A stretch of DNA of 34,222 nt. It comes from Pseudomonadota bacterium (lineage in GTDB: Bacteria > Pseudomonadota > Alphaproteobacteria > Micropepsales > Micropepsaceae). Positions 1 through 9,011 of the stretch are shown here, one piece after another. The stretch is from contig JAFECP010000065.1 of the NCBI GenBank assembly GCA_018242105.1, positions 1-34,222 of the forward strand, read 5' to 3'. Every line of letters starts with the position of its first letter. Position 1 is the stretch's first letter. The notes under the pieces were generated by a model. That model saw nothing but the letters and a program-made list of their open reading frames with translations, did not search any database and was not told the origin of the DNA. Made by a program: the position numbers and the translations under genes.

Positions 1-1080
1 GCGGTGATCGCTTTCGCGCCTTTGCAGGCTTACGCGTTCAGCCGCGTGAAGGATTTGGTCGATGTCGAGGGCGTGCGTGACAACATGCTGGTCGGTTATG
101 GCCTGGTTGTCGGCTTGAACGGAACGGGCGACTCGCTTCGCAACGCGCCATTTACCCAGCTTTCTATCCAAACGATGCTTGAACGCATGGGCGTAAACAC
201 GCGCGGCGCTCAAATGCAAACCAAGAACACCGCTGCCGTGATGGTCACGGCTAATTTGCCGGCATTCAGCGGGCAAGGCTCGCATATGGATGTGTCGGTC
301 AGCGCGTTGGGCGATGCCAAAAGCCTTCAGGGCGGAACGCTGCTTGTCACCCCGCTGTTTGGCGCCGACGGAAACATCTATGCGTTGGGCCAAGGCCCGG
401 TCGCCATTGGCGGGTTCTCCGCGCAAGGCCAGGGCGCCAGCGTGACGCGTGGAGTGCCGACGGCGGGCCGCATTGCCAATGGCGCGATCATAGAGCGCGA
501 AACCGGATTCAAACTCGCCAGCGAGACTTCGCTGCGTCTGTCACTTCGCAATCCCGATCTGACGACGGCTATGCGTATTGCCAACGCGGTGAACCACTAT
601 CTCGGTGGCGCTATTGCGGTGGCCAACGATCCGGCCACGGTGCGGCTGGATGTGCCCCCGGCCTATCCTCACGGCGTTGTTGGCCTGCTTGCAGATGTTG
701 AGCAGTTGAAAGTCGATCCGGATGAGCCAGCGCGGGTGATTATCGACGAACAGTCGGGGGTGATCGTGATGGGTTCGGATGTGCGCATCTCCACAGTCGC
801 CATTGCACAGGGCAACCTGACGATCCGTGTGACGGAAACGCCGGTGGTCAGTCAGCCAGGACCGTTCTCCAACGGCACCACCCAGATCGTTCCGCGTACG
901 CAGATTCAGGTCGATGACGGCAAAGGAAACAAGATGGCCGTGCTGAACCAGGGTGTGTCCTTGCAGAAGCTGGTCGATGGATTGAACGCACTGGGTGTGG
1001 GACCGCGCGATATCATCTCTATCCTGCAGGCAATCAAGGCTGCGGGTGCGTTGCAGGCCGACATTCAGGTGATCGGATGA
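1..1080 (+). CDS. flgI: Flagellar P-ring protein FlgI (5' end cut by window)
   Basis: FlgI forms the periplasmic P ring around the flagellar rod. The reading frame is open to base 1. The visible N-terminus is the hydrophobic tail of a signal peptide (VIAFAPLQAYA, probable cleavage before FSRV) without its positively charged start, so the true start lies just outside the window and only a few residues are missing. The mature chain begins with the family signature RVKDLVDVEGVRDNMLVGYG, followed by GLVVGLNGTGDS, and it ends with the typical LQAIKAAGALQADIQVI. The following gene overlaps the stop by 4 nt (ATGA), so this is the first visible gene of a basal-body operon. Identity is clear. Confidence 0.96.
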   Translation, partial: AVIAFAPLQAYAFSRVKDLVDVEGVRDNMLVGYGLVVGLNGTGDSLRNAPFTQLSIQTMLERMGVNTRGAQMQTKNTAAVMVTANLPAFSGQGSHMDVSVSALGDAKSLQGGTLLVTPLFGADGNIYALGQGPVAIGGFSAQGQGASVTRGVPTAGRIANGAIIERETGFKLASETSLRLSLRNPDLTTAMRIANAVNHYLGGAIAVANDPATVRLDVPPAYPHGVVGLLADVEQLKVDPDEPARVIIDEQSGVIVMGSDVRISTVAIAQGNLTIRVTETPVVSQPGPFSNGTTQIVPRTQIQVDDGKGNKMAVLNQGVSLQKLVDGLNALGVGPRDIISILQAIKAAGALQADIQVIG

Positions 1081-1397
1081 GCGCCGATGTCACAATCCAG
1101 AGCAGCATAGCAATCGCCCAATCGGCGGCGCCAAAAGCGCCCGTCAGCGCCCCCAATATTGCCGCTGCCAAGAAGGCTGCCAAGGAATATGAAGGTGTCT
1201 TCATCTCCGAATTCATGGGCTCGATGTTCTCGGGCATTTCGACAGATGGGCCATTCGGTGGCGGCCAGGGCGAAGCGATGTTCCGCTCGGTATTGCTCGA
1301 CCAATACAGCAAGCAGATTGAAGCGCGCGGTGGCTTCGGTCTTTCCGCAGCTATGACCAAGCAGTTGCTGGCTCATCAAGAGGCGCGCGCACAATGA
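1077..1397 (+). CDS. flgJ: FlgJ-like rod-binding protein (no muramidase domain)
   Basis: This 106-residue protein corresponds only to the N-terminal rod-binding domain of FlgJ. The core KEYEGVFISEFMGSMF and the FRSVLLDQYSKQIEARGGFGLS segment match the FlgJ_N/rod-binding family. It lacks the C-terminal peptidoglycan hydrolase domain of enterobacterial FlgJ. Short stand-alone versions are normal in Alphaproteobacteria (the Caulobacter protein in this position was named CheL). It overlaps flgI by ATGA and the next gene by ATGA, so translation is probably coupled. Expected role: a rod cap or scaffold during periplasmic rod assembly. Confidence 0.85.
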   Translation: MSADVTIQSSIAIAQSAAPKAPVSAPNIAAAKKAAKEYEGVFISEFMGSMFSGISTDGPFGGGQGEAMFRSVLLDQYSKQIEARGGFGLSAAMTKQLLAHQEARAQ

Positions 1398-1819
1398 GCG
1401 ATGCCGCGAAAAGCAAGATTGACCGCCTTATCCTGCTGACCGACCGTCTGTCGGACATGCTGGGTGCGGATATCAAGGCGCTGGAGACGGGGGCGGTGAA
1501 AAACCTGAACAGTATGGAACACTCCTTCCAGCAGTTGATGCTCACCTATACGCGCGAGGGCGCCAGCGTGAACGCCGCGGTGATCAAAGCGGCTTCTCCG
1601 GAGCAGCGCCAGAAACTGATGCAATCTGCCAAGGCCATGAATGACTTGTTGAAGCGTCATCAGCGCCTTGTCATGCGGGTTCGCAACGCCAGCGAGGGCA
1701 TGATCCAGGCGATCGCCAAGGAAGTGGAGCGCCGTCAGGCATCCCAGCGCAGCTATGCGCGCGTTCCCGCCGCGCGCCCGCAAACGTCGGGCGCAATGGT
1801 CTACAACAGCGTCATCTAG
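1394..1819 (+). CDS. FlgN/FlbY-like flagellar protein
   Basis: This 141-residue, largely helical protein has a heptad-like N-terminal half (KIDRLILLTDRLSDMLGADI), a second long helix (RQKLMQSAKAMNDLLKRHQR), and a basic, Ala/Pro-rich tail. Size, helical make-up and position directly after FlgI and the FlgJ-like gene match the FlgN-family proteins called FlbY in Caulobacter. FlgN proteins are cytoplasmic export chaperones for hook-associated proteins. Whether this one does that is an inference from family and location. It overlaps the upstream gene by 4 nt and is the last gene of the operon, facing the convergent propeller-protein gene across about 60 bp. Confidence 0.68.
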   Translation: MSDAAKSKIDRLILLTDRLSDMLGADIKALETGAVKNLNSMEHSFQQLMLTYTREGASVNAAVIKAASPEQRQKLMQSAKAMNDLLKRHQRLVMRVRNASEGMIQAIAKEVERRQASQRSYARVPAARPQTSGAMVYNSVI

Positions 1820-1879
1820 ATTAGCGATTAGATGATCGCGGCCGCTGTGCGCCGCATTTGGCATCGCGGCCTCTGCGGT

Positions 1880-4687
1880 TTATGCCGTTGTGCTCGATGT
1901 GCTGCCAGACAGCATTGTCATCGCGAGATTATAGCTCGCGAGCTGCGACGTGAGATAGGCGGGTGCCGGACCCGATGATGTATTGCCTTTGGCGGCTGCA
2001 GATGCCGGCGGCGCGTTGCTTGTTTGATAAATATTGCGGATCGACGATAGTACGTTCAGCAGTTGCGCGCGCACTGCTCCGGCGCTTGCGCTATCGGTCA
2101 ACGTCAAATTCTTGGAGAGGCCAAGGCCATAGGCTGCCGTTCCGTTCGCCGAAATAGATGGTGCGGGTGTGGAAGACGATGAAGAGGATGAGCCATTTGC
2201 AGGACTCGTGATGACGCCCGGCGGTATGCCGAGGCGGCCCAGCGCATCGAATTCCGCGGGCCCCGCAATCAAGGTTGCGGTGACGCCCGGATTGACCGCA
2301 ATCTTCAGTCCTTCGGAACCGGCACTGTAATTCACCGTCGCTTTGCCGCCGCCGACGAACTCCGCGTTGATCTTGTTGGTCAGCGAATTGAGTGTTTCGC
2401 CCGCATCGATGGTAATCGTGGCGGTGCGGGTGGAGGACGCTGTGGCGATCTTCATCTGAAACGAGTCGCCGGCGCGCAGTGTGGTCGCGGTGGTCAGATC
2501 GAGCGACTGGTTGAGGTTGATTGTGCCTTTGGGAAGGCCGAGCGCGTCCAGAACGCTGCTGCCGCCAGGATCGATAGCGACTGAAGTACCGGTCGATTGG
2601 CCGTCCATGCCCCCATATTGGCGCACCCAGTTCACCGCACCGCCCGGCGCAAGAGAGGCTACGAAAGCGTTGGTGGTGTTCGCAGTGTTGCGGGTCTGGC
2701 CGGCAAAGGTGCCGGACGTGGTGCCGGAAAGATAAACCGTGCCGTCGGGACCGACCGTCAGTGTACCGGCCTTGTCTTGCGCACTGGTGCCAACATAGCT
2801 GACGGTGTTGGCCGTTGCCGATGTTCCGCTATCGGTGATGCCCATCACATAGGCGTCCCCCGCACCGGAGCTTGGCGTGACGATGGTCGCGGTGCCGCCG
2901 CCATTCAGATTGGCGTTGTTGGACGAGCCGGAAAGATAGATCTGATTGCCGGACACGGCGATGGAACTGATCGTTCCGCCGTTTTGCAGATCGCCAAGAT
3001 CCTGCGTCCATGTTGGCGGGCTTGTCGCATCGCCGTTGGCGTATTTGGATAGGACGGCATGTCCGTTCTGCACGCTCGCCACCAGAAGGCTGCCGTCGGA
3101 GGTTGTCGTCATCGCCGATACCTGATCGACGCCCGACGTTCCCATCTGCTGCTGGTAGACGATTTTGCCTTTGGAATTCAGTTCGGCGACGTAACCGTCC
3201 TGCTTACCCGCGTTGGTCTGGCCTGTGCCGATCACGCCGGTCACCTGGCCACCAATGAAAACATTGCCGGATGCATCGACCGTGACTGCGTTCGACTGGT
3301 TGGAATTCAGCGTCTGAATTTGCTGTGTCCAGACCGGTGTGCCGTTCGTATCGTATTTGGCGACGAAACTGTCGTTGTTGCCGTTGGCGATGGCGGTTGT
3401 AGTGAGATCGGAGGTGGTGGATCCTGTCACATAAGCATTGCCGCTCTGATCCAGCGCCAAACCATAGCCCGACGCGCTATCGGCGGCGCCCACCATCTGC
3501 GTCCATTGCACATTGCCGGCAGAGTCGTATTTGGTGAGATATACGTCCTGTGTGCCCTGGTTGAGCTGGCTTCCAAAATTACCGGTGGCGTTGCCAAGAA
3601 CATAGATGTTGCCGTTCGCATCAACAGCGCTGGCCTGTGCGCTCGTAGTGCCCGTGGTAGGGTTCGCATTCACGTTGAAGGCGGTCGTAGGTGAGCTGTC
3701 CAATCCCGTCAGCTTGATGATGCGGCTTTGCTGATCCGCGGCGGCGACGGAGGCCGCGCCCTTGGATGTGGACGCCGTAGCGGTGGCGTTGCCCGTCGAG
3801 CCGACCAGATAAAGCGATGGTTGCGTGTTGCTCGCGGAGAAGCTCACCGTTTCGCCGGCGCCCGGATCCACACTCAAGCCATAGGAGTTATTTGTCGTAG
3901 CGATGCCGCCTGAAGAAGTCGCGGTCGATGAATTCGTCACGGCTTTTTGTAGCCGCGTTTTGAAACCATCCGCCGACAATTGCTGGTTTGCGTAGATGAT
4001 GATGTTGCCCAGAGTCAGTGGACCTTGCACCTGCGACAGATCGATCGCGACATTCGTGGTGACACCGCCTTTTTGGACCGCCACCGTGAAGCTCTGACTG
4101 CTGCTCACGCCGGAAAGCGGGTTGTTGATATTCGCATCGTTGGTCAGCGTTTTCGTGGTGTAAGAGAAAGCGGGTAGCGGCAGCGTGGCCTGACTCGTGA
4201 CCGAAGAACTCGTGGCAGCCGCCTGCAAGGTGAAATTGTTGAAAGTGGTCGATCCTATGTAGGACTCTACCTGCTGCAATCCCGTCTGAAGCCGTGTGTT
4301 GAAACCGTCGATCTGTCCGGGGGTCATCCCGCTGCGTTGGGACATTTTGGCTAGATAAGCCAGATTGTTGATAGCGGTGTAGAGTGAAAAGAGCTTCTGA
4401 TTGTCCTGCTCCGTTTTCGCGTCCGCCGTCGAGCCGGCGGAAAGCGGCACGTTGCTGGTATCGAGGAAATTGGTGATGCCGAGAACCTTCGCATCCTGCG
4501 TTTCCTGCGCAGGCGAGCTGAAGTTTTCCCAAGGGGGCGCGTCCTTTGCGGTGGCGCTATTCGCAGCTTTCTTCGCGGCTGTCGCGGACAGCATCGTGGA
4601 TGCACTGCCAGACTGCAGTGTGCTGCTCGCGATCTGGGAATTGAAGTAATTCACCAGCAGGGAAGAATTGAAACTTGCAATAGCCAC
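1880..4687 (-). CDS. SBBP-repeat beta-propeller protein with flagellin-like ends (FlaEY-like)
   Basis: This 935-residue protein has a GTG start with a weak GAGGG upstream. Residues 1-165 are helical and Ser/Ala/Thr-rich with no signal peptide. About residues 350-710 carry six or seven propeller-like repeats of the form VDANGNIYVLG ... YDSAGNVQWTQ (SBBP family), clearest near 354, 411, 469, 578 and 645. Residues 715-825 contain TITIDAGETLNSLTNKINA, which resembles the flagellin/FliD 'IN' motif. A poly-Ser linker (834-840) leads to a C-terminal helix (LTSQLASYNLAMTMLSG) reminiscent of flagellin and hook-protein termini. It sits between the basal-body operon and a flagellin glycosyltransferase. 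From memory, Caulobacter FlaEY, needed for normal flagellin expression and assembly, is the best candidate relative. The exact function is unknown. Confidence 0.7.
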   Translation of the reverse strand: MAIASFNSSLLVNYFNSQIASSTLQSGSASTMLSATAAKKAANSATAKDAPPWENFSSPAQETQDAKVLGITNFLDTSNVPLSAGSTADAKTEQDNQKLFSLYTAINNLAYLAKMSQRSGMTPGQIDGFNTRLQTGLQQVESYIGSTTFNNFTLQAAATSSSVTSQATLPLPAFSYTTKTLTNDANINNPLSGVSSSQSFTVAVQKGGVTTNVAIDLSQVQGPLTLGNIIIYANQQLSADGFKTRLQKAVTNSSTATSSGGIATTNNSYGLSVDPGAGETVSFSASNTQPSLYLVGSTGNATATASTSKGAASVAAADQQSRIIKLTGLDSSPTTAFNVNANPTTGTTSAQASAVDANGNIYVLGNATGNFGSQLNQGTQDVYLTKYDSAGNVQWTQMVGAADSASGYGLALDQSGNAYVTGSTTSDLTTTAIANGNNDSFVAKYDTNGTPVWTQQIQTLNSNQSNAVTVDASGNVFIGGQVTGVIGTGQTNAGKQDGYVAELNSKGKIVYQQQMGTSGVDQVSAMTTTSDGSLLVASVQNGHAVLSKYANGDATSPPTWTQDLGDLQNGGTISSIAVSGNQIYLSGSSNNANLNGGGTATIVTPSSGAGDAYVMGITDSGTSATANTVSYVGTSAQDKAGTLTVGPDGTVYLSGTTSGTFAGQTRNTANTTNAFVASLAPGGAVNWVRQYGGMDGQSTGTSVAIDPGGSSVLDALGLPKGTINLNQSLDLTTATTLRAGDSFQMKIATASSTRTATITIDAGETLNSLTNKINAEFVGGGKATVNYSAGSEGLKIAVNPGVTATLIAGPAEFDALGRLGIPPGVITSPANGSSSSSSSTPAPSISANGTAAYGLGLSKNLTLTDSASAGAVRAQLLNVLSSIRNIYQTSNAPPASAAAKGNTSSGPAPAYLTSQLASYNLAMTMLSGSTSSTTA

Positions 4688-4757
4688 AACGGCCCTCGGT
4701 CGCCAAGCCGCAATAGTCGGCCGCGAACCGTTAAGGCTGCGCTAAACTGAGGCAGGT

Positions 4758-6320
4758 GTGCTTAACGCCATCTTAAAGGGGCATGTGCAAAAAACGGTCA
4801 TGACCGCGAGCACCAATGCGCATTACAAGCAGGGCCTTCGCTTCACGAAGGAAGGCCGTCACGCCGAAGCGATCGACTGCTATCAGCAGGCGCTGGCCGC
4901 TACACCCGCCGATCCGCATGTGCTGTTTGCTCTCGGCAACACCGCGAGGGCGTTGGGCATGCCCAAGCCTGCCGAAATCTTTTTTCGCCAGGTTCTTGCC
5001 ATCGCGCCGGAGCGTGTCGAGGCGTTAACGAACCTTGCTAATCTCTTAAGGGCCAATGGTCAGCCGGCTTCCGCGCGCGCGCTGCTGGAGCCTGCGCTCG
5101 ATCGCAATCCAGAAAGTGCGGAGATTTGGCTGACGCTCGGCTCAACCCTTCGCGAAATGGGCGATGCCGATGCTGCAGAAGCGCATTATCGCAAGGCGCT
5201 CGATCTGAAGCCCAATTCAGCCACCGTCCTCGCCAATCTTGCGGATATGCTGGCGCAAAAAGGCGATCACGCCGCCGCCTTTTCGCTTTACGATCATGCG
5301 ATTCAGCATGCGCCAGGCAATGCGCAAGCCAGGCTCAATCGCGCGATTTTGCATCTGCTGACCGGCAATCTGAAACAAGGCTGGCAAGACTACGCCGCGC
5401 GTCTCGCCATTCCCGGAAAGGCGCCGCAATGCGATCATGGCCTGCCCGCATGGAAGGGCGACTCGCTCAACGGCAGACGCCTGCTCGTGACGGCAGAGCA
5501 AGGTGTCGGCGATCAACTGATGTTCGCCAGCATGATCCGCGATCTTGCCGCGCGCGCGAGCGCGGAAGGCGGCAGCATCGTTCTTGAATGCGAACCGCGC
5601 CTCGTACCATTGTTCGAGCGTTCTTTCGACGATGTGACGGTTCACGCCAGCCGGATGGAGAATCGCGGCGGCGCCGTCAGGGCACAGTATGGCTGGCTTA
5701 AATCCGTTGGTGGCGCGGATATTTCCGTGGAGATGGGAACCTTGCCGCTTTATCTACGCGATGAGATCGCAAAATTCCCAAGGCCCAACGCATTCCTCGA
5801 TGCCGACGAGATCGAAGTCCTCAACTGGCAGCGCACGCTGTCGTCGGCGGCGGAAGGCCCGTTCGTCGGCATCTGCTGGCGCAGTGGCAACCTCACATCC
5901 GGTCGCGCGCTCAATTTCGCGCCGCTGGCGCAATGGGCGAATTTCATTCGCGATATACCCGGCACACCCGTCTGTGTTCAATATGATGCGACGGAAAATG
6001 AAATCGAAACGCTCGGAGAGCTTTCCGGCAGGACGCTTGTTGTACCGGGCGGGATCGATCAGAAGCAGGAACTGGATCGTACTTGCGGACTGATGTCGGC
6101 GTTGGATGCGGTGGTCAGCGCACCGACGGCGGTATCATGGCTCTCCGCGGGCACAGGCATTACGACCTATAAACTCCAGCGGGATGCAGGGTGGACGAGC
6201 TTCGGTTGCGATCACGAACCCTTTGCGCCGGCGGCGCATTGCATTGTGCCGGACGCAGTGGATGATTGGGCGGACAGTTTCAAAAAGGCGCTAGCAGCGC
6301 TCAACTCGCAATTCGGCTAG
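4758..6320 (+). CDS. TPR-domain glycosyltransferase, FlmG-type (copy 1)
   Basis: This 520-residue protein has about six tetratricopeptide repeats at residues 22-215 (for example AEAIDCYQQALAATPADP and AEAHYRKALDLKPNSA). A GT-B-like domain of the TPR/O-GlcNAc-transferase type follows from about residue 235, with RRLLVTAEQGVGDQLMFAS and GPFVGICWRSGN as landmarks. This architecture matches Caulobacter FlmG, where the TPR part binds flagellin and the C-terminal part transfers the nonulosonic sugar in the cytoplasm. A paralogue lies at 22678-24432. The GTG at 4758 has GAGG just upstream; GTG 4785 and ATG 4800 are alternatives. The 3' end overlaps the convergent spsF-pseG gene by 20 bp. Acceptor and donor are inferred from context. 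Confidence 0.82.
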   Translation: MLNAILKGHVQKTVMTASTNAHYKQGLRFTKEGRHAEAIDCYQQALAATPADPHVLFALGNTARALGMPKPAEIFFRQVLAIAPERVEALTNLANLLRANGQPASARALLEPALDRNPESAEIWLTLGSTLREMGDADAAEAHYRKALDLKPNSATVLANLADMLAQKGDHAAAFSLYDHAIQHAPGNAQARLNRAILHLLTGNLKQGWQDYAARLAIPGKAPQCDHGLPAWKGDSLNGRRLLVTAEQGVGDQLMFASMIRDLAARASAEGGSIVLECEPRLVPLFERSFDDVTVHASRMENRGGAVRAQYGWLKSVGGADISVEMGTLPLYLRDEIAKFPRPNAFLDADEIEVLNWQRTLSSAAEGPFVGICWRSGNLTSGRALNFAPLAQWANFIRDIPGTPVCVQYDATENEIETLGELSGRTLVVPGGIDQKQELDRTCGLMSALDAVVSAPTAVSWLSAGTGITTYKLQRDAGWTSFGCDHEPFAPAAHCIVPDAVDDWADSFKKALAALNSQFG

Positions 6321-8121
6321 GTGTAGTGCTGCAGCGCTGTTTCAGCGAAGCAGAAAGATCGGCAGCAATCCGCGCCGCGCCCCCGCCATCGATTGTCATC
6401 AGACCCGCCGCATGCATATCGCGGCGGCGGGCGTTGTCTCCAATCAGCGCCCATGCCGCACTTGCGATATCGAAATCCTCGATCTTGTCATGCACGCCCA
6501 GAGATACGCCCATGCCCGCGCGCTCGAAAGCCGATGCCGATAGGGCGTGATCTTCGTTGAGACAGAGATAAAGCGCGGGAACGCCATAGGCCGCCAGTTC
6601 GTATGCCGTCACCCCAAAGGCTGTGAGCGCCAAATCACTGGCAGCGAATTCGGTGGTAAGATCGTCTGCGTTCTCGATGGTTTCGAAATGTGGCGCCAGG
6701 CTGGCGATGCGCTTGGCGGTTTGCGCAGTGTTCTCCATGCCCGGACCGATCACGAAACGTGCGCGAAATATTGGATCGAGGTTCGCGAGCGCGCGCGCCG
6801 TGCGCAGCGTCAGCCCGAATGGATCGCTTCCGCCCATGGTGATGAGCAGGCTGGGCCGTGGCGCACGCGGCCGCACATTCGTTCTTGTTTTTGTCAGACC
6901 GAGTAGCGCCCATTCCCAGCCGATGCGCGCCACACAATCAGAGCCTGTCCAGTCGAGTACCGCCGCCTGCGGTACCGGCGGATAATAAGCGACATCGGCC
7001 GCAAGACGGCGCGCTGATCCGTCATCGACGACAGCGGTAATGGATACGTCGCGCGCCAGGGCTTCCAGCTCCCTTTGGCTAGGCCCTTCGCGCATGTCGC
7101 AGATCAGAAGTTCTGGCCTACGCACCGCGATCAGCTTGGACAGGAACGCCGCGTCCTCTGCCTGATCGACGAGGCAGGCTTCGAAACCCGCATTTTTTAT
7201 AGGCTCCAGCGCATCAACCGTGCCGTTTACCGCAAACATGGCGCCGATGTCTTCGCGGTCCCGCAGCGCCTTCGCCAACGCCACCATGCGTTTGACATGG
7301 CCATAGCCATAACCGCCGCCGCCGTCGCAGCGGATCAGGGCCAGTCCACCGATGTGGGAGAAGATCGGCTTCTGCCTTACATGCGCGTTCATCGCGCGCA
7401 ACTCCGGCTCGCGCTCCAGCAGCAGCAACAGATCGGAGAGTGAGGCTTCACCCGCCTTCGCCGCCAGCCGCTCATGCACCGTTTCTACGAAAGCCAGATC
7501 GTCCGGCGTATCGATGGTGAGGCGCGCGCCCGGCTTGTCGAACGCAGGATAAGCGGGCGCGCGCGCGATACGGACGAAATCGGGATGCAGCTTGAAATAG
7601 CCAGTGACATGTTCGCGCGCAGCCGGATCGTTAGCAGCGTCCATCATCAGTTTGTCCAGCGCGCGGCGGGTGAAAGGGTCCACCCCCTGATGCGCGGTTT
7701 CAGCGCCTTCTTCCAGAAGAACGTAGTCGCCATCCTGCTCCAGCAGCGCGCCGATCAGATGGTCGATGAACCCCGCGTCGAGAAAAGGCGCGTCGGAATT
7801 TACCCGCACGATCACATCGGCGTCGAGCAATTCGGCAGCCCGGGCGAAACGCGCCAGCACGTTGTCTTCCGGCCCGCGCACCACGGCGACATCGTTTTCC
7901 CTGGCCCATTCGACGATGGCGTCGTCACGCGGGTTATCGGAGGTTGCGACGACGATGCGTTCGATAAGCGAGGAACGCTGTAAGCGATGCACGACGTGCC
8001 AGAGCAGAGGTTTGCCTGCGATGGGTTTCAGAACCTTGCCGGGCAGACGTGTGGAACCCATGCGCGCCTGGATGACGGCGACGATACGCAAATGATCGCT
8101 CGGCTCCGGTGTAACGCTCAT
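6301..8121 (-). CDS. Fused SpsF-type cytidylyltransferase and PseG-type UDP-sugar hydrolase
   Basis: The two enzymes are joined in one 606-residue chain. Residues 10-245 are an SpsF/PseF/NeuA-type nucleotidyltransferase with VIQARMGSTRLPGK (16-29); this step makes the CMP-activated sugar. Residues about 260-590 are PseG-like (glycosyltransferase-28 fold), with GYGHVKRM (272-279), MGGSDPFG (429-436) and FGVTAYELAAYGVPALY; PseG removes UDP from the 2,4-diacetamido-trideoxy sugar before NeuB/PseI acts. The frame continues upstream to 8193. I start at ATG 8121 because it overlaps the preceding stop as ATGA and the extra 24 residues are not conserved-looking. The cytidylyltransferase and hydrolase steps are not consecutive in the pathway, since the synthase acts between them. 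The fusion is therefore organisational rather than direct channelling. Confidence 0.88.
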   Translation of the reverse strand: MSVTPEPSDHLRIVAVIQARMGSTRLPGKVLKPIAGKPLLWHVVHRLQRSSLIERIVVATSDNPRDDAIVEWARENDVAVVRGPEDNVLARFARAAELLDADVIVRVNSDAPFLDAGFIDHLIGALLEQDGDYVLLEEGAETAHQGVDPFTRRALDKLMMDAANDPAAREHVTGYFKLHPDFVRIARAPAYPAFDKPGARLTIDTPDDLAFVETVHERLAAKAGEASLSDLLLLLEREPELRAMNAHVRQKPIFSHIGGLALIRCDGGGGYGYGHVKRMVALAKALRDREDIGAMFAVNGTVDALEPIKNAGFEACLVDQAEDAAFLSKLIAVRRPELLICDMREGPSQRELEALARDVSITAVVDDGSARRLAADVAYYPPVPQAAVLDWTGSDCVARIGWEWALLGLTKTRTNVRPRAPRPSLLITMGGSDPFGLTLRTARALANLDPIFRARFVIGPGMENTAQTAKRIASLAPHFETIENADDLTTEFAASDLALTAFGVTAYELAAYGVPALYLCLNEDHALSASAFERAGMGVSLGVHDKIEDFDIASAAWALIGDNARRRDMHAAGLMTIDGGGAARIAADLSASLKQRCSTTPSRIAS

Positions 8122-8996
8122 GCAGCTTCTGGCTTGTAAGAGGCACGGATATGCAGCAACGGCCGCATGCCATCCGATGGATCGGCGCGCCATTCGCGGT
8201 CCGCGATTTCGCTGGGTTGCGGGCCTTTGAAGCCGGTGCCATCAGCGACGAAGCTTTCACGGATGCGCGCGATCACCGGTGCGATTTCGTTCGGCAGCCA
8301 ACAATGACCATTGGCATATTCCGCGCCTTCGCCGTCAAGATCGAGATGGAATTCCACCGCCGCTGCGTTCCAATGATGCACCGCGCGTTCGATAACGGCA
8401 GGGCGCCGTGTGTGATCGGACCAGCCGGTTTTGCAGCCGGTGGCTTCGCGAATGGATTTGATGGCAGACAGATTGGCTTCGCTCGCAGGCGTCGGATAGG
8501 CGGAGACGCAATGCAGCAAGGTGACGTCATGTGCGCCGGCATGTTTCAGGGTTATCGCGGCGTGCTTGATTTCTTCCATGGTCGCCATGCCGGTGGACAG
8601 CACCACGGGCTTGCCGCTCTTTGCGCAAGCTTCCAGCAGCGGCATCACCAACAGCTCGTAAGAAGCGACCTTGTAGAAATCGACGTGAGGCGCAAGTTCT
8701 TCCACCGCTTCCAGATAAAATGGCGTGCAGGAAAACTGGATGCCGCGTGCGCGGCAATGCTCGGCCAGCGGGTTCAGATGGGCGAGCGGCAATTCCCATT
8801 CGCGGCGGGCGCGATGCTTGGGGCTTTGCGAAAGGATTTCTGGCGCGAACATCCGGTCGATCTTGAAGAGCTGAAATTTCACCGCATCGCAGCCCGCGTC
8901 TGCCGCCGCATCCACGAAGGCGAGCGCGCGCGAAAGATCGCGACCGTGATTGCTAGATGCTTCCGCAATGAAGAGAGGCTGGCGGGGCGATGCCAT
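8118..8996 (-). CDS. neuB: NeuB/PseI/SpsE-like nonulosonate synthase lacking a SAF domain
   Basis: This enzyme condenses phosphoenolpyruvate with a six-carbon amino sugar to give a nine-carbon nonulosonic acid. Family landmarks are IAEASSNHGRD (10-20), AVKFQLFK (38-45), KVASYEL (109-115), STGMATMEEI (134-143), CVSAYPTP (163-170) and GWSDHT (191-196). Two candidate metal-binding histidines remain, at 217 (EFHLDL) and 231 (NGHCW). The chain stops at 292 residues, so the C-terminal SAF/antifreeze-like domain of typical NeuB (about 350 residues) is absent. The ATG has a good AAGGAAG ribosome site. It is first in a two-gene minus-strand operon, overlapping spsF-pseG by 4 nt and divergent from the sulfotransferase. 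The substrate (pseudaminic, legionaminic or other) cannot be read from the sequence. Confidence 0.88.
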   Translation of the reverse strand: MASPRQPLFIAEASSNHGRDLSRALAFVDAAADAGCDAVKFQLFKIDRMFAPEILSQSPKHRARREWELPLAHLNPLAEHCRARGIQFSCTPFYLEAVEELAPHVDFYKVASYELLVMPLLEACAKSGKPVVLSTGMATMEEIKHAAITLKHAGAHDVTLLHCVSAYPTPASEANLSAIKSIREATGCKTGWSDHTRRPAVIERAVHHWNAAAVEFHLDLDGEGAEYANGHCWLPNEIAPVIARIRESFVADGTGFKGPQPSEIADREWRADPSDGMRPLLHIRASYKPEAA

Positions 8997-9011
8997 GAAT
9001 CGCTTCCTTTT

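Noticed and set aside
8122-8193. N-terminal extension of the SpsF-PseG fusion to the first in-frame start
   Set aside because: It would overlap neuB by 76 nt. The ATG at 8121 makes a normal ATGA overlap, and the conserved VIQARMGSTRLPG block follows at the usual distance.
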